This document shows positions 27,144 to 36,272 of a stretch of 64,000 nt of DNA, one piece after another; within the stretch, counting starts at the first letter, position 1, and every line of letters begins with the position of its first letter. This DNA comes from Advenella incenata. GTDB lineage: Bacteria; Pseudomonadota; Gammaproteobacteria; Burkholderiales; Burkholderiaceae_B. The stretch is from the NCBI RefSeq assembly GCF_004217095.1, contig NZ_SHKO01000001.1, positions 806,001-870,000 of the forward strand, read 5' to 3'. The position numbers were made by a program, and so were the translations under genes. Below the pieces are notes generated by a model that made no database searches, was not told the origin of the DNA, and worked only from the letters and a program-made list of their open reading frames with translations.

Positions 27144-27956
27144 ATGTCTGTATTGACGACAAGCCCCAGCCCGATGTCCGGCGCACTGCTTGCGCAGCCG
27201 CCGCGCATGACATGGGCAAAAATGCTGGGATGGGGGCTGTTCCTGCTGTTTTTGGCCTGGGCCTGGAAAGGCGCCGAAATGAATCCGGTTCTGCTGTGGA
27301 CCGATTCGGGCAACATGGCTACTTTTGCCGCGGACTTTTTTCCGCCCGATTTTTCTGAATGGCGCATGTATGCGCGGGAAATGCTGGTGACCATTCAGAT
27401 CGCCGTCTGGGGTACCGTTCTGGCGATCATTTTTGGTATTCCACTTGGCATATTGTCTTCATCCAATCTGGTGCCCTGGTGGGTTTGCCAGCCGGTGCGG
27501 CGCCTGATGGACGCCTTGCGCTCCATCAATGAAATGGTCTTTGCGATGTTGTTCGTGGTGGCCGTGGGCCTGGGCCCGTTTGCCGGCACCCTGGCGCTGT
27601 TTCTTGGCACCACAGGTGTATTGGCCAAGCTGTTCGCAGAAGCCGTGGAAGCGATTGATCCGGGTCCTGTTGAAGGGGTGCGCGCCACCGGCGCCAGCGC
27701 TTTGCAAGAGGTGATATTCGGTGTGATTCCCCAGGTTATGCCCTTGTGGGTGTCGTATGCACTGTACCGGTTTGAATCGAATGTGCGCTCGGCCACCGTG
27801 GTGGGGATGGTTGGAGCTGGCGGTATCGGTGTGTTACTGTGGGAAGCAATCCGCAGCTTCGCTTTCGGGCAGACCGCAGCCATTTTGCTCATCATTATTG
27901 TGTGTGTGAGCGTGATCGACGTGGTCTCGCAGCGACTCAGAAAATTCTTCGTGTGA
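27144..27956 (+). CDS. phnE: Phosphonate ABC transporter permease
   Basis: About 270 residues with six predicted membrane segments. [30 protein letters not shown] begins the BPD-transporter domain. The EAA-like loop is [34 protein letters not shown], which contacts PhnC. Length and motif match a single, intact PhnE. The start at 27144 (or 27138) follows GGAAA; the upstream in-frame codons from 27087 would add an unlikely cysteine-rich leader. A terminator follows directly, separating phnCDE from the lyase genes. Confidence 0.9.
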   Translation: MSVLTTSPSPMSGALLAQPPRMTWAKMLGWGLFLLFLAWAWKGAEMNPVLLWTDSGNMATFAADFFPPDFSEWRMYAREMLVTIQIAVWGTVLAIIFGIPLGILSSSNLVPWWVCQPVRRLMDALRSINEMVFAMLFVVAVGLGPFAGTLALFLGTTGVLAKLFAEAVEAIDPGPVEGVRATGASALQEVIFGVIPQVMPLWVSYALYRFESNVRSATVVGMVGAGGIGVLLWEAIRSFAFGQTAAILLIIIVCVSVIDVVSQRLRKFFV

Positions 27957-27962
27957 TGGAAC

Positions 27963-27983
27963 AAGGCAGGCAACTGCCTTTTT
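27963..27983 (+). terminator. Terminator/attenuator between phnE and phnF
   Basis: AAGGCAG (27963-27969), loop GCAA, CTGCCTT (27974-27980) followed by TTT. The perfect 7-bp stem with GNRA-like loop and T-tail ends 3 bp before the phnF start, so the transporter and lyase parts can be expressed unequally. Confidence 0.65.
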
Positions 27984-27986
27984 AAA

Positions 27987-28709
27987 ATGATGAACTTGTC
28001 TAGACAAGACGAACCCCTGTATCAGACATTGGCTTCCACTATCCGGGCTGAGTTGTCTATGTATAAACCGGGAGACCTGCTGCCTGGGGAGCTGCGACTG
28101 GCTGAGCGTTTTGATGTCAATCGTCATACCGTGCGGCGGGCGCTGGATCTGCTGGTGCAAGAGGGCAATGTTATCCGGATCAAGGGCAAGGGCACCAAGG
28201 TGCTGACCCGGCCGCTGCTGTATCCGGTGCAGGCCAAAACCGCCTACACCGACCAGTTTTCAGCCATGGGTCACACCGCCCGGGCGCAATTGCTCAAAGT
28301 GTATCGCCGCCCAGCCAACCACGATGAGCTGACGCAACTGGCCCTGGCGCCGGGCAGCGCCGTGCTTGAATATCGCACGCTGCGATTTATCGACAACGAG
28401 CCGATCAGCGTCATGACGCACTTTTTTTCTTCCGGCTACGAAGCCTTGCTGCAAGATTACAAACGTGATTCCATGCGCCAGTATCTGAAAGAACGCGGGT
28501 GTGAGCTGCAGCGCGCCTCCAGCGTGATCGGGGCCAGGCTGCCCACCATTGACGAAGCCTCGCGCCTGCTGATTCCACAATCGGCGCCGGTGCTTACCGT
28601 TACCACCCTATCCAAAAACCAGCACGGTCATCCCGTGGAGTTGACGTTTTCCGTCAGCCGCGCCGACCGTTTTCAATATCAGGTAGTTTTAAACGGAGAA
28701 CACATATGA
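27987..28709 (+). CDS. phnF: Phosphonate metabolism GntR-family regulator PhnF
   Basis: A 240-residue HutC-subfamily GntR regulator. The winged HTH lies in the first 75 residues (LYQTLASTIRAELSMYKPGD, then LLPGELRLAERFDVNRHTVR). The C-terminal UTRA ligand domain contains LEYRTLRFIDNEPISVMTHFF, a strong family motif. It likely represses the phn genes and responds to a phosphonate or phosphate-related ligand. Its own codons 3-8 form the perfect palindrome CTTGTCTAGACAAG, so it probably autoregulates. It overlaps phnG by 4 bp (ATGA). Confidence 0.92.
   Translation: MMNLSRQDEPLYQTLASTIRAELSMYKPGDLLPGELRLAERFDVNRHTVRRALDLLVQEGNVIRIKGKGTKVLTRPLLYPVQAKTAYTDQFSAMGHTARAQLLKVYRRPANHDELTQLALAPGSAVLEYRTLRFIDNEPISVMTHFFSSGYEALLQDYKRDSMRQYLKERGCELQRASSVIGARLPTIDEASRLLIPQSAPVLTVTTLSKNQHGHPVELTFSVSRADRFQYQVVLNGEHI
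27995..28008. promoter_or_regulatory. Candidate PhnF operator inside the phnF start
   Basis: CTTGTCTAGACAAG is a perfect 14-bp palindrome. Its core TGTCTAGACA fits the GT-N-TA-N-AC pattern bound by HutC/YvoA-type GntR proteins, the subfamily of PhnF. It overlaps codons 3-8 of phnF, so binding would block initiation or elongation at this gene. Confidence 0.6.
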
Positions 28710-29155
28710 AAGCGGACTTTGCTCCGACCGAGCGACAACACTGGATGCAGGTGCTCGCGCGCGCAGGTGATGCGCTGGCCGGGTATGAATCCGAGCTTGG
28801 CGGTGTACCTTATCAATGCATACGCAAGCCGGAAACTGGTATGGCCATGGTGCGGGGACGCACTGGCGGCACCGGACAGGCATTCAACCTGGGAGAGATG
28901 ACGGTCACGCGTTGCGTCGTGCAATTGCCGGACGGTCGTGCCGGGTACAGCTACATTGCCGGACGCAACAAGCGTCATGCAGAGCTGGCTGCCCTGGCCG
29001 ATGCCTTGCTGCTCGGGGACGAGAAAGCAAAACTCATGCAATCGGTGATCGAGCCGCTTGCACGCAGTCAGCAACAGGCGCGTCTGGCCAGACAAGCCCA
29101 GGTGGCCGCTTCCAAAGTTGACTTCTTTACCCTTCTCCGAGGAGAAAATGAATGA
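28706..29155 (+). CDS. phnG: C-P lyase complex subunit PhnG
   Basis: A 149-residue protein with PhnG marks: ERQHWMQVLARA at the N terminus, VMVRGRTGGTGQAFNLGEMTVTRCVV in the middle and GYSYIAGRNKRHAELAALADALL. PhnG is a subunit of the PhnGHIJ core complex, which with PhnI attaches the phosphonate to ATP in place of adenine, forming ribose 5-triphosphate 1-phosphonate. It overlaps phnF and phnH by 4 bp at each end, indicating translational coupling. Confidence 0.92.
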   Translation: MKADFAPTERQHWMQVLARAGDALAGYESELGGVPYQCIRKPETGMAMVRGRTGGTGQAFNLGEMTVTRCVVQLPDGRAGYSYIAGRNKRHAELAALADALLLGDEKAKLMQSVIEPLARSQQQARLARQAQVAASKVDFFTLLRGENE

Positions 29156-29736
29156 CTGCTCCTGTTCTGGTTCCTGCCTTTGAAGATCCTGTGCTGAATG
29201 CGCAAATGAGTTTTCGCGCTGCGCTCAAGGCCATGTCCGAACCCGGCATCATCGCCCAGGCCGATTTTGCCGATGCCCTGGATATTATGCATCCGGCTAC
29301 TTTTTCCCTGGCGCTGACGCTGTTTGATGACGATACGCAAGTATGGCTCAGTCCAGCGCTCGATACGCCCATGGTCCGGGCCAACCTGGCGTTTCATTGC
29401 GCCTGCCCTGTGACAAACAATCCGCAGCAGGCCGACCTGGCCATCATTACCGCCGCCGAGGTCGACTATCTTGAGCAATTTCGTTGCGGCACCGATCGCG
29501 ATCCGGAACTCTCATGTACGGTGATTGTCCAGCTCGACAGCCTGGAAGGCGGGCGCCAGGTCGTGCTTGAAGGGCCGGGCATCGAATCACAGCGCGCCGT
29601 AACACTGCCGCTGTGTGAACGTTTCTGGTCGGCACGCAGTCTGGTGACCGATTTTCCCAAGGGACTGGACTTTTTCATGACCAGCCAGCGCCAGTTGATG
29701 GCTTTGCCACGCAGTACCGTGGCCAGCGTCCTATAG
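29152..29736 (+). CDS. phnH: C-P lyase complex subunit PhnH
   Basis: A 194-residue PhnH. It shows VLNAQMSFRAALKAMSEPG near the N terminus, the segment VWLSPALDTPMVRANLAFHC, and the typical LEGPGIESQR followed by FPKGLDFFMTSQRQLMALPRS at the end. PhnH is a structural subunit of the core C-P lyase complex and resembles an inactive PLP-transferase fold. It is translated by overlap with phnG and is followed 9 bp later by phnI behind AGGAGA. Confidence 0.92.
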   Translation: MTAPVLVPAFEDPVLNAQMSFRAALKAMSEPGIIAQADFADALDIMHPATFSLALTLFDDDTQVWLSPALDTPMVRANLAFHCACPVTNNPQQADLAIITAAEVDYLEQFRCGTDRDPELSCTVIVQLDSLEGGRQVVLEGPGIESQRAVTLPLCERFWSARSLVTDFPKGLDFFMTSQRQLMALPRSTVASVL

Positions 29737-29745
29737 GAGAATACG

Positions 29746-30999
29746 ATGTATGTTGCTGTAAAAGGCGGTGAAACCGCTATCGAAAATGCGCACAGACTAC
29801 TTGATCAGAAACGTCGTGGCGCGACCGACGTACCACCTCTGTCGCTGGCCCAGATCGCGCAACAGATGCCGCTGGCCGTGGCCCGGGTGATGAGCGAAGG
29901 CTCGCTGTACGACAGAGAGCTGGCCGCGCTGGCCATCAAGCAGTCTGCGGGCGATCTACTGGAAGCGATTTTTCTGTTGCGAGCCTACCGCACCACACTC
30001 AGTCGCTACTGCGTCAGCCGCCCCCTGCATACCGAGAGCATGCAGCTGGAACGACGCATTTCCGCTACTTACAAGGATTTGCCGGGCGGGCAGTTGCTGG
30101 GGCCGACCTTCGACTACACACACCGTTTGCTGGACTTTACCCTGCAGGCCGAAGGTGAACAACCCCAGGCGCTGCAGCAGAGTGATGGGCAGCAGATTCA
30201 GGCCGCCGTTGATGGCGCTGATGGGGCCGCAGCCGCACAGCAGGCGACATTGCCGGGCGCGACGCTCCCGGATGAAAACGCGCAGGCAGATGTCGCCATC
30301 GAAGATGCAGGGCAGGACTTTCCGCGCGTCTTGGGCCTGCTGGCGCAGGAAGGACTGATGCGCGAAGAAATGGACAGTGCCCAGCCGGTTCCCGACATTA
30401 CCCGTGAGCCGCTTGATTTCCCAAGTAACCGGATGCAGCGCCTGCAGGCACTGGCGCGTGGCGATGAGGGGTTTCTGCTTGCGCTGGGCTATTCGACGCA
30501 GCGCGGCTATGGCCGTAACCACCCATTTGCCGGCGAGATCCGCATCGGTTTTACCGAGGTGTGGCTCGAGCCTGAGGAACTGGATTTTGCGGTACCGGCC
30601 GGGGATATCGAAGTCACTGAATGTGAAATGGTCAATCAGTTTGTTGGCTCCAAAGACCAGCCTGCGCAGTTTACACGCGGCTACGGCCTGGCTTTTGGCT
30701 ATAACGAGCGCAAGGTCATGGGCATGGCCCTGGTCGATCGCGCGCTGCGCGCAGCCGAGTATGACGAGGAGATTACCTCGCCGGCGCAACAGGAAGAGTT
30801 TGTGCTGATGCATTGCGATAACGTCGAAGCGGCCGGCTTCGTATCACATCTGAAATTGCCGCACTACGTGGACTTCCAGGCTGAGCTTGAGCTGATTCGC
30901 AAAATGAGAAAACGCGACGCACAGGCCGAATCCGCTCACGAACAGCAGCAGGACACAGAAGCGGGACAGGTCTCGCCGCAGAAGGAGAAACGGGCATGA
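29746..30999 (+). CDS. phnI: C-P lyase complex subunit PhnI
   Basis: A 417-residue PhnI. It opens MYVAVKGGETAIENAHRLL, the family signature, and contains SQGYGRNHPF-like GYGRNHPFAGEIR and FTRGYGLAFGYNERKVMGMALVDRAL. PhnI is the nucleosidase subunit that, with PhnG, H and L, produces the ribose-triphosphate phosphonate intermediate. It is somewhat longer than the E. coli protein because of an Ala/Gln-rich insert near residues 140-185 and a Gln/Glu-rich tail. It overlaps phnJ by 4 bp. Confidence 0.92.
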   Translation: MYVAVKGGETAIENAHRLLDQKRRGATDVPPLSLAQIAQQMPLAVARVMSEGSLYDRELAALAIKQSAGDLLEAIFLLRAYRTTLSRYCVSRPLHTESMQLERRISATYKDLPGGQLLGPTFDYTHRLLDFTLQAEGEQPQALQQSDGQQIQAAVDGADGAAAAQQATLPGATLPDENAQADVAIEDAGQDFPRVLGLLAQEGLMREEMDSAQPVPDITREPLDFPSNRMQRLQALARGDEGFLLALGYSTQRGYGRNHPFAGEIRIGFTEVWLEPEELDFAVPAGDIEVTECEMVNQFVGSKDQPAQFTRGYGLAFGYNERKVMGMALVDRALRAAEYDEEITSPAQQEEFVLMHCDNVEAAGFVSHLKLPHYVDFQAELELIRKMRKRDAQAESAHEQQQDTEAGQVSPQKEKRA

Positions 31000-31850
31000 A
31001 CGCCATAGCAGAACCCTATAACTTTGCCTATCTGGATGAGCAGACCAAGCGCATGATTCGCCGCGCACTGCTCAAGGCAGTAGCCATCCCCGGCTATCAG
31101 GTGCCTTTCGGGGGACGCGAGATGCCGCTACCTTACGGCTGGGGCACCGGCGGCATGCAACTGACCGCTGCCATCCTGGGACGCGATGACGTATTGAAGG
31201 TGATCGATCAGGGCGCGGACGATACCACCAATGCTGTGTCCATACGGCGCTTTTTCTCACGTACCGCGAGCGTTCGCACCACAGTGGATACGACCGAAGC
31301 GACCGTGATACAAACCCGTCACCGCATTCCCGAGACGGCATTGAGCAATGACCAGATCATGGTGTTCCAGGTGCCGATTCCCGAACCGCTGCGTTTTATC
31401 GAACCGTCGGAAACCGAGACCAAAACCATGCATGCGCTGAATGATTACGGCGTCATGCATGTGAAGCTGTACGAAGACATTGCCCGCTATGGTCATATCG
31501 CTACCGCCTACGCCTATCCGGTGCTGGTGGCCGGACGCTATGTGATGGACCCGTCTCCCATACCGAAGTTCGACAATCCCAAACTGCATCGCAGCGCCGC
31601 GCTCATGCTGTTTGGCGCCGGCCGTGAAAAACGCCTGTATGCCGTACCTCCCTATACCGATGTGGCGAGTCTGGACTTTGAAGACCATCCGTTCGAGGTA
31701 CAGAAATGGGAGCACAGTTGCGCCATTTGCGGATCCACGGAATCGTTCCTGGACGAGATTATTACAGACGACAAGGGCAGCCGGGAATTTGTCTGCTCCG
31801 ATACTGACTACTGCGCGCAGCGCGTGGCACAAGCAGAGGTAACACAATGA
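30996..31850 (+). CDS. phnJ: C-P lyase radical-SAM subunit PhnJ
   Basis: A 284-residue PhnJ, the enzyme that breaks the carbon-phosphorus bond. The [4Fe-4S]/SAM Cys residues are Cys242, Cys245 and Cys267, with the fourth Cys273 that forms the thiyl/thiophosphonate intermediate, all in the C-terminal CAICGSTESF to YCAQR segment. This matches the unusual CX2CX21C spacing known for PhnJ. FGGREMPLPYGWGTGGMQ near residue 35 is also diagnostic. It releases methane or another alkane and the cyclic ribose phosphate that PhnP opens. It overlaps phnK by 4 bp. Confidence 0.95.
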   Translation: MNAIAEPYNFAYLDEQTKRMIRRALLKAVAIPGYQVPFGGREMPLPYGWGTGGMQLTAAILGRDDVLKVIDQGADDTTNAVSIRRFFSRTASVRTTVDTTEATVIQTRHRIPETALSNDQIMVFQVPIPEPLRFIEPSETETKTMHALNDYGVMHVKLYEDIARYGHIATAYAYPVLVAGRYVMDPSPIPKFDNPKLHRSAALMLFGAGREKRLYAVPPYTDVASLDFEDHPFEVQKWEHSCAICGSTESFLDEIITDDKGSREFVCSDTDYCAQRVAQAEVTQ

Positions 31851-32677
31851 GTGCATTGCAGGCAAGCAACAATCAGGCGGATCGTCCGGTGCAGGACGAA
31901 CTGGCCGGCGAACCGCTTTTTCAGGTATCGGACATTGGCCTTTTGTTTGGCCCGGACAAGGGATGCCAGGCGGTCAGTTTCGATTTGTATCCCGGCGAAG
32001 TGCTGGGCATCGTCGGCGAGTCGGGGTCCGGCAAGTCTACGCTGCTCAATGTGCTTTCCGGCCGCAGTCAGCCCGATGCAGGGACAATTCATTATCGGCA
32101 GACCGATGGCGCGGTAACTGATCTGTATGCGTCCTCGGAGGCGCAACGGCGCACCTTGTTGCGCACCGAGTGGGGGTTTGTAGAACAGAACCCGCGCGAT
32201 GGTCTGCGCATGACCGTGTCGGCGGGCGCCAACATCGGCGAGCGCCTGATGGCGCAAGGAGTACGCAATTACGGCGTGCTGCGCAGCGAATCGGAGCGCT
32301 GGCTGCGTCAGGTGGAAATTGACGAGTCGCGCATTGACGATTTGCCGCGCACGTTTTCCGGCGGCATGCAGCAACGGCTGCAGATCGCCCGCAATCTGGT
32401 CTCCCATCCGCGGCTGGTGTTTATGGACGAGCCGACGGGCGGGTTGGATGTCTCGGTGCAGGCCCGCTTGCTGGATATGCTGCGTGCATTGGTGCGTGAC
32501 CTGGGTCTTGCCGTCGTTATTGTGACCCATGACCTGGCTGTGGCTCGGCTGCTTGCAGACCGACTGATGGTGATGCGGCGCTCGCGCGTGGTCGAAAGCG
32601 GGCTGACCGATCAGATCCTGGATGACCCACAACATCCGTACACGCAACTGCTGGTCTCATCCGTATTGCAACCGTGA
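31847..32677 (+). CDS. phnK: C-P lyase accessory ATP-binding protein PhnK
   Basis: A 276-residue ABC-type ATPase. Walker A is [11 protein letters not shown], signature [15 protein letters not shown], Walker [14 protein letters not shown]-loop [11 protein letters not shown]. The insertion [18 protein letters not shown] before the Q-loop and the [12 protein letters not shown] segment are PhnK-specific. PhnK docks on PhnJ in the core complex rather than acting as a transporter. It follows phnJ with a 4-bp overlap. Confidence 0.91.
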   Translation: MSALQASNNQADRPVQDELAGEPLFQVSDIGLLFGPDKGCQAVSFDLYPGEVLGIVGESGSGKSTLLNVLSGRSQPDAGTIHYRQTDGAVTDLYASSEAQRRTLLRTEWGFVEQNPRDGLRMTVSAGANIGERLMAQGVRNYGVLRSESERWLRQVEIDESRIDDLPRTFSGGMQQRLQIARNLVSHPRLVFMDEPTGGLDVSVQARLLDMLRALVRDLGLAVVIVTHDLAVARLLADRLMVMRRSRVVESGLTDQILDDPQHPYTQLLVSSVLQP

Positions 32678-32711
32678 TAGTACAGTTGTAATCAACGCAT
32701 TCGGAGAAACA

Positions 32712-33416
32712 ATGAATACCGTTCTGGAAGTAAATAATCTGTCCAAAACCTTCACGCTGCATCAACAGCAGGGTGTGCAACTGCATGTGCTCGAAGACAT
32801 CAGCTTTTCGGTCAATGCCGGCGAGTGCGTGGTGCTGCACGGTCAGTCGGGCGCCGGCAAATCAACGCTGTTGCGTACGTTATATGGAAACTATCTGCCT
32901 GGTGGCGGCTCGATTCGCGTGCTGCACCGCGATAACATGACTGAACTGGTCGGCACGGCGCCGCGCCAGATCATGCAGGTACGCCGGGAGACAATGGGCT
33001 ACGTCAGCCAGTTCCTGCGTGTTATTCCGCGCGTCAACTGCCTGGATGTGGTCAGTGAGCCGGCGCTGCTGCGCGGCTGGGGCGCAGAGCAGGCCAGTGC
33101 ACGTGCCGCCGACCTGTTAACGCGTCTTAATATTCCGCAAAGGCTCTGGTCGCTGGCGCCCAATACCTTTTCTGGCGGCGAACAGCAGCGCGTGAATATC
33201 GCCCGGGGGTTCATGGTCAACTGGCCATTGATGCTGCTGGATGAGCCGACGGCATCGCTGGATGAAGCAAATCGTCAGGTGGTGCTGGAAATGATAGGCG
33301 AGGCCAGGGCAGCCGGCTCCGCCTTGATCGGCATATTTCATGACAAGGCGGCGCGTGAAGCAGTGGCAGACCGCAGCCTGGATATCGCGACTCGGGAGAT
33401 GAAACATGTTGCGTGA
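32712..33416 (+). CDS. phnL: C-P lyase ATP-binding subunit PhnL
   Basis: A 234-residue ABC ATPase. Walker A is [11 protein letters not shown], signature [15 protein letters not shown], Walker [35 protein letters not shown] with the later [24 protein letters not shown] is typical of PhnL, which is needed with PhnGHI to form the phosphonate-ribose intermediate. ATG at 32712 follows GGAGAA; longer in-frame upstream codons overlap phnK and lack homology. It overlaps phnM by 11 bp. Confidence 0.92.
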   Translation: MNTVLEVNNLSKTFTLHQQQGVQLHVLEDISFSVNAGECVVLHGQSGAGKSTLLRTLYGNYLPGGGSIRVLHRDNMTELVGTAPRQIMQVRRETMGYVSQFLRVIPRVNCLDVVSEPALLRGWGAEQASARAADLLTRLNIPQRLWSLAPNTFSGGEQQRVNIARGFMVNWPLMLLDEPTASLDEANRQVVLEMIGEARAAGSALIGIFHDKAAREAVADRSLDIATREMKHVA

Positions 33417-34551
33417 ACGAGTGATCACAAATGCAAAGATTGTCACCGCCAGCGAAGTCATCAGGGGCACCGTGTCGCTGCGTGACGGACTGATCCATGA
33501 TGTCAGTGAAGGCACAAGCAGCCTGCCTGCCGCTGAAGACTGGCAGGGCGATTTCGTTATTCCGGGACTGATCGAGCTGCATACCGACAACCTTGAGAAG
33601 TACATGAATCCGCGTCCCGGCGTAGACTGGCCCTCGGAGAACGCGGTATTGGCGCACGACGCGCAAATCGTTGCTGCGGCCATCACAACCGTATTCGATG
33701 CGCTTTCTATTGGCGATGTGAACCCCAAAGGGCAACGCCTTCTGCAGTTACCCAAAATGGTGGAAGCCATTTCCCATGCATCCGACCAGGGGCACACGCG
33801 CGCCGAGCACCGACTGCATCTGCGTTGCGAAGTCAGTCATGAAAAAACGCTGGGCATTTTCGAAGACCTGGTAGGCAATGAGCTGGTGCATCTGGTGTCG
33901 GTCATGGACCATACGCCGGGCCAGCGCCAGTTCGTCAAGTATGAAAAATACCGCGAATACTATCAGGGCAAGTATCATTTGAATGATGCCGATATGGATG
34001 CTTTTATCGTGCTGCAAAAACAGAATGCCGATCGTTACAGCGAAGGCTATCGCCGTCGTATCGTGGATATTTGCCATGAGCGTGGTCTGTCGCTTGCCAG
34101 CCATGATGATGCCACCAGCGAGCACGTGCACGAATCAGCCGGTTTTGGCATGACCATTGCTGAGTTTCCCACAACCCATGAGGCGGCTGCGCTCAGTCAC
34201 CAACTGGGCCTGAAAGTGCTGATGGGCGCACCCAACGTGGTGCGCGGCGGTTCCCATTCCGGTAACATCGCGGCAACCGACCTGGCGCGCAACGGAGTGC
34301 TGGATATTCTGTCCAGCGATTATTACCCGGCAAGCATGTTGCAATCGGTGCGTATCCTGAGCCAGTCCGACCTGGGAATCAGCCTGCCGCAGGCCGTCAA
34401 TATGGTCAGCCTGGCGCCGGCCAGGTCCGCCAATTTGCCGGACCGTGGCCAGATCAGCCCGGGACTGCGTGCCGATCTGGTGCAGGTCAAGGATACGGGC
34501 GGGCAATTTGTGGTGCGGCAGGTGCTGCGCGAAGGTCAACGGGTATTTTGA
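33406..34551 (+). CDS. phnM: Alpha-D-ribose 1-methylphosphonate 5-triphosphate diphosphatase PhnM
   Basis: A 381-residue metal-dependent amidohydrolase-superfamily protein. [24 protein letters not shown] carries the HxD metal motif, and [16 protein letters not shown] and [12 protein letters not shown] contain further ligands, the last the catalytic Asp. It removes pyrophosphate from the ribose 5-triphosphate 1-phosphonate before PhnJ acts. Its start overlaps phnL and its stop overlaps the phnN start (TGATG). Confidence 0.93.
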   Translation: MLRERVITNAKIVTASEVIRGTVSLRDGLIHDVSEGTSSLPAAEDWQGDFVIPGLIELHTDNLEKYMNPRPGVDWPSENAVLAHDAQIVAAAITTVFDALSIGDVNPKGQRLLQLPKMVEAISHASDQGHTRAEHRLHLRCEVSHEKTLGIFEDLVGNELVHLVSVMDHTPGQRQFVKYEKYREYYQGKYHLNDADMDAFIVLQKQNADRYSEGYRRRIVDICHERGLSLASHDDATSEHVHESAGFGMTIAEFPTTHEAAALSHQLGLKVLMGAPNVVRGGSHSGNIAATDLARNGVLDILSSDYYPASMLQSVRILSQSDLGISLPQAVNMVSLAPARSANLPDRGQISPGLRADLVQVKDTGGQFVVRQVLREGQRVF

Positions 34552-35132
34552 TGTCGGGTCAGCTGATTTACGTGATGGGGCCTTCCGGCTCGGGCAAAGA
34601 CAGTCTGCTGCAACTGGCTGCCAGCCGTGCAGGATCGCAGTTGCTACTGATGAAACGCTATATAACCCGGTCGGCCGAATCCGAGGGAGAAGATGCCTTC
34701 TCCCTGTCGCCTGAAGCCTTCGATGCGATGCAGGCGCGTGGCGAATTTGCCATGAGCTGGCGTGCCAACGGCCTGGCCTATGGCATCCCGATAGAACTCG
34801 ATAACCTGCTGGCGCAGGGACATACCGTATTGGTCAACGGTTCCCGCGCCTATTGCGAGTCTGCGGTACAACGCTACAAATCGGTGCTGGTGGTACTGGT
34901 GCAGGTCGATCCGCCATTGCTGTTGCAACGGCTGCTGCAGCGCGGTCGAGAAAGCCGCCAGGAAATTACTCAGCGGCTGGCGCGCAATACCGCACTTGAT
35001 ACCGCATTCATGGAAAGCCTGCGGGAGCAGGGCGCGCGGCTGGTGGTGCTTGATAACTCCGGCGACCTGGACAGCGCCGTGACGCAGTTATTGGATACAA
35101 TTGAACGGGCCACGACACTGGAGCGGCAATGA
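34551..35132 (+). CDS. phnN: Ribose 1,5-bisphosphokinase PhnN
   Basis: A 193-residue nucleoside-monophosphate-kinase-like P-loop protein. VMGPSGSGKDSLL is the P-loop and MKRYITRSAESEGEDAFSLSPEAFDA the substrate segment. PhnN phosphorylates ribose 1,5-bisphosphate to PRPP, linking phosphonate degradation to nucleotide synthesis. ATG at 34551 overlaps the phnM stop; an in-frame TTG directly before it is the less likely start. It overlaps phnP by 4 bp. Confidence 0.92.
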   Translation: MSGQLIYVMGPSGSGKDSLLQLAASRAGSQLLLMKRYITRSAESEGEDAFSLSPEAFDAMQARGEFAMSWRANGLAYGIPIELDNLLAQGHTVLVNGSRAYCESAVQRYKSVLVVLVQVDPPLLLQRLLQRGRESRQEITQRLARNTALDTAFMESLREQGARLVVLDNSGDLDSAVTQLLDTIERATTLERQ

Positions 35133-35887
35133 AATTGACTTTCCTGGGCACCGGCAATTCGGCGCAGATGCCTGTTTATAACTGCGACTGCGTGGCCTGT
35201 GCCCGGGCCCGCAGTGATACTCGCCATGTGCGCCTGCCATGTAGTGCGTTGCTGCACGGTGATGACGGGCAATGGCTGATCGACAGCGGGTTGACGGACC
35301 TGACGACCCGCTTTGCGCCCGGCACGCTGCAGGGCATCTTCCAGACGCACTATCATGCCGACCATGCCCAGGGCCTGTTGCACCTGCGCTGGGGCGTCAA
35401 TTTGCGTATTGCCGTGTACGGTCCTGCGGATGAGGTTGGTTTTGCAGACCTGTATAAGCATCCGGGCATTCTGGATTTTTCCCAACCGTTTGAAGCCTTT
35501 GAAGAGCGGCCGTTTGCCGGTTTCAGCATCACCGCCTTGCCGTTGCAACATTCCCGTTTGACCTACGGCTATCTGATCCGGCCCGATCAGGGTGACAGCC
35601 TCGCCTATCTGACCGATACGCAAGGCCTGCCAGAGCAGGTAGAGCATTTTTTGCGCGCTCAGCGTCCTGCCCATTGCGTGCTCGACTGCTCTTATCCGCC
35701 CCGTCCAGAACCCGGGCGCAATCACAACGACCTGAATCAGGCGCTGGCGATCCATGCCGCCATTGGGGCTGGGACCACCTGGCTGACCCATGCCGGGCAC
35801 GAACTGGACCGGTACCTGATGGCCCACCCGGAGGCGCTCCCAGGGGATGTGCGGCAGGCCTTTGACGGTGACCAGATTCAATTATAA
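35129..35887 (+). CDS. phnP: Phosphoribosyl 1,2-cyclic phosphate phosphodiesterase PhnP
   Basis: A 252-residue metallo-beta-lactamase-fold phosphodiesterase. The metal motif HxHxDH is THYHADHAQG (His74, His76, Asp78, His79). The N-terminal Cys cluster NCDCVACARA (Cys19, Cys21, Cys24) holds a structural zinc typical of PhnP. It opens the cyclic ribose phosphate left by PhnJ to ribose 1,5-bisphosphate, the substrate of PhnN. Last gene of the lyase operon; a stem-loop follows. Confidence 0.92.
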   Translation: MKLTFLGTGNSAQMPVYNCDCVACARARSDTRHVRLPCSALLHGDDGQWLIDSGLTDLTTRFAPGTLQGIFQTHYHADHAQGLLHLRWGVNLRIAVYGPADEVGFADLYKHPGILDFSQPFEAFEERPFAGFSITALPLQHSRLTYGYLIRPDQGDSLAYLTDTQGLPEQVEHFLRAQRPAHCVLDCSYPPRPEPGRNHNDLNQALAIHAAIGAGTTWLTHAGHELDRYLMAHPEALPGDVRQAFDGDQIQL

Positions 35888-35896
35888 ATTGACGCA

Positions 35897-35922
35897 GGGC
35901 ATGACGCCAATGGCGTCAGCCC
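35897..35922 (+). terminator. Stem-loop after phnP
   Basis: GGGC-A-TGACGCC (35897-35908), loop AAT, GGCGTCA-GCCC (35912-35922): an 11-bp stem with a single bulged A. There is no T-run, so it may act as a rho-dependent end or mRNA 3' stabiliser of the phn operon. Confidence 0.5.
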
Positions 35923-36015
35923 TCGCCCCGGCAGATTAAAGGGCAGCGCGATTGCCGGGCGTCATGGCTGGCGGCCTGATTCTGTTCTTGCTTGCTTGCG
36001 GCGATTGTCTCGATT

Positions 36016-36105
<90 letters not shown>

Positions 36106-36221
36106 TATTGGGCCCTGGGCTCTTTTTTTCCGACATCTACACCGGATACGCAAAAACGAGCCTATGTCTGCGTGCTTTTGATATTTATTAAGGCGACTGT
36201 CAGCCAACATATAATAATATA

Positions 36222-36240
36222 AACGAGAAATATTCTCATT
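36222..36240. promoter_or_regulatory. Candidate Fur box upstream of ftrA
   Basis: AACGAGAAATATTCTCATT is nearly palindromic (GAGAA-ATA-TTCTC core) and resembles the AATGAGAATNATTCTCATT form of Fur sites. It lies 33 bp upstream of ftrA, behind an AT-rich tract. Iron-dependent repression of ftrABCD is expected for this system. Confidence 0.55.
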
Positions 36241-36272
36241 TACCTATTCATCTTATTGGTGGACATTCAAGT

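Noticed and set aside
31808-32647. Long leftward frame opposite phnK
   Set aside because: Antisense shadow; phnK on the forward strand is unambiguous.
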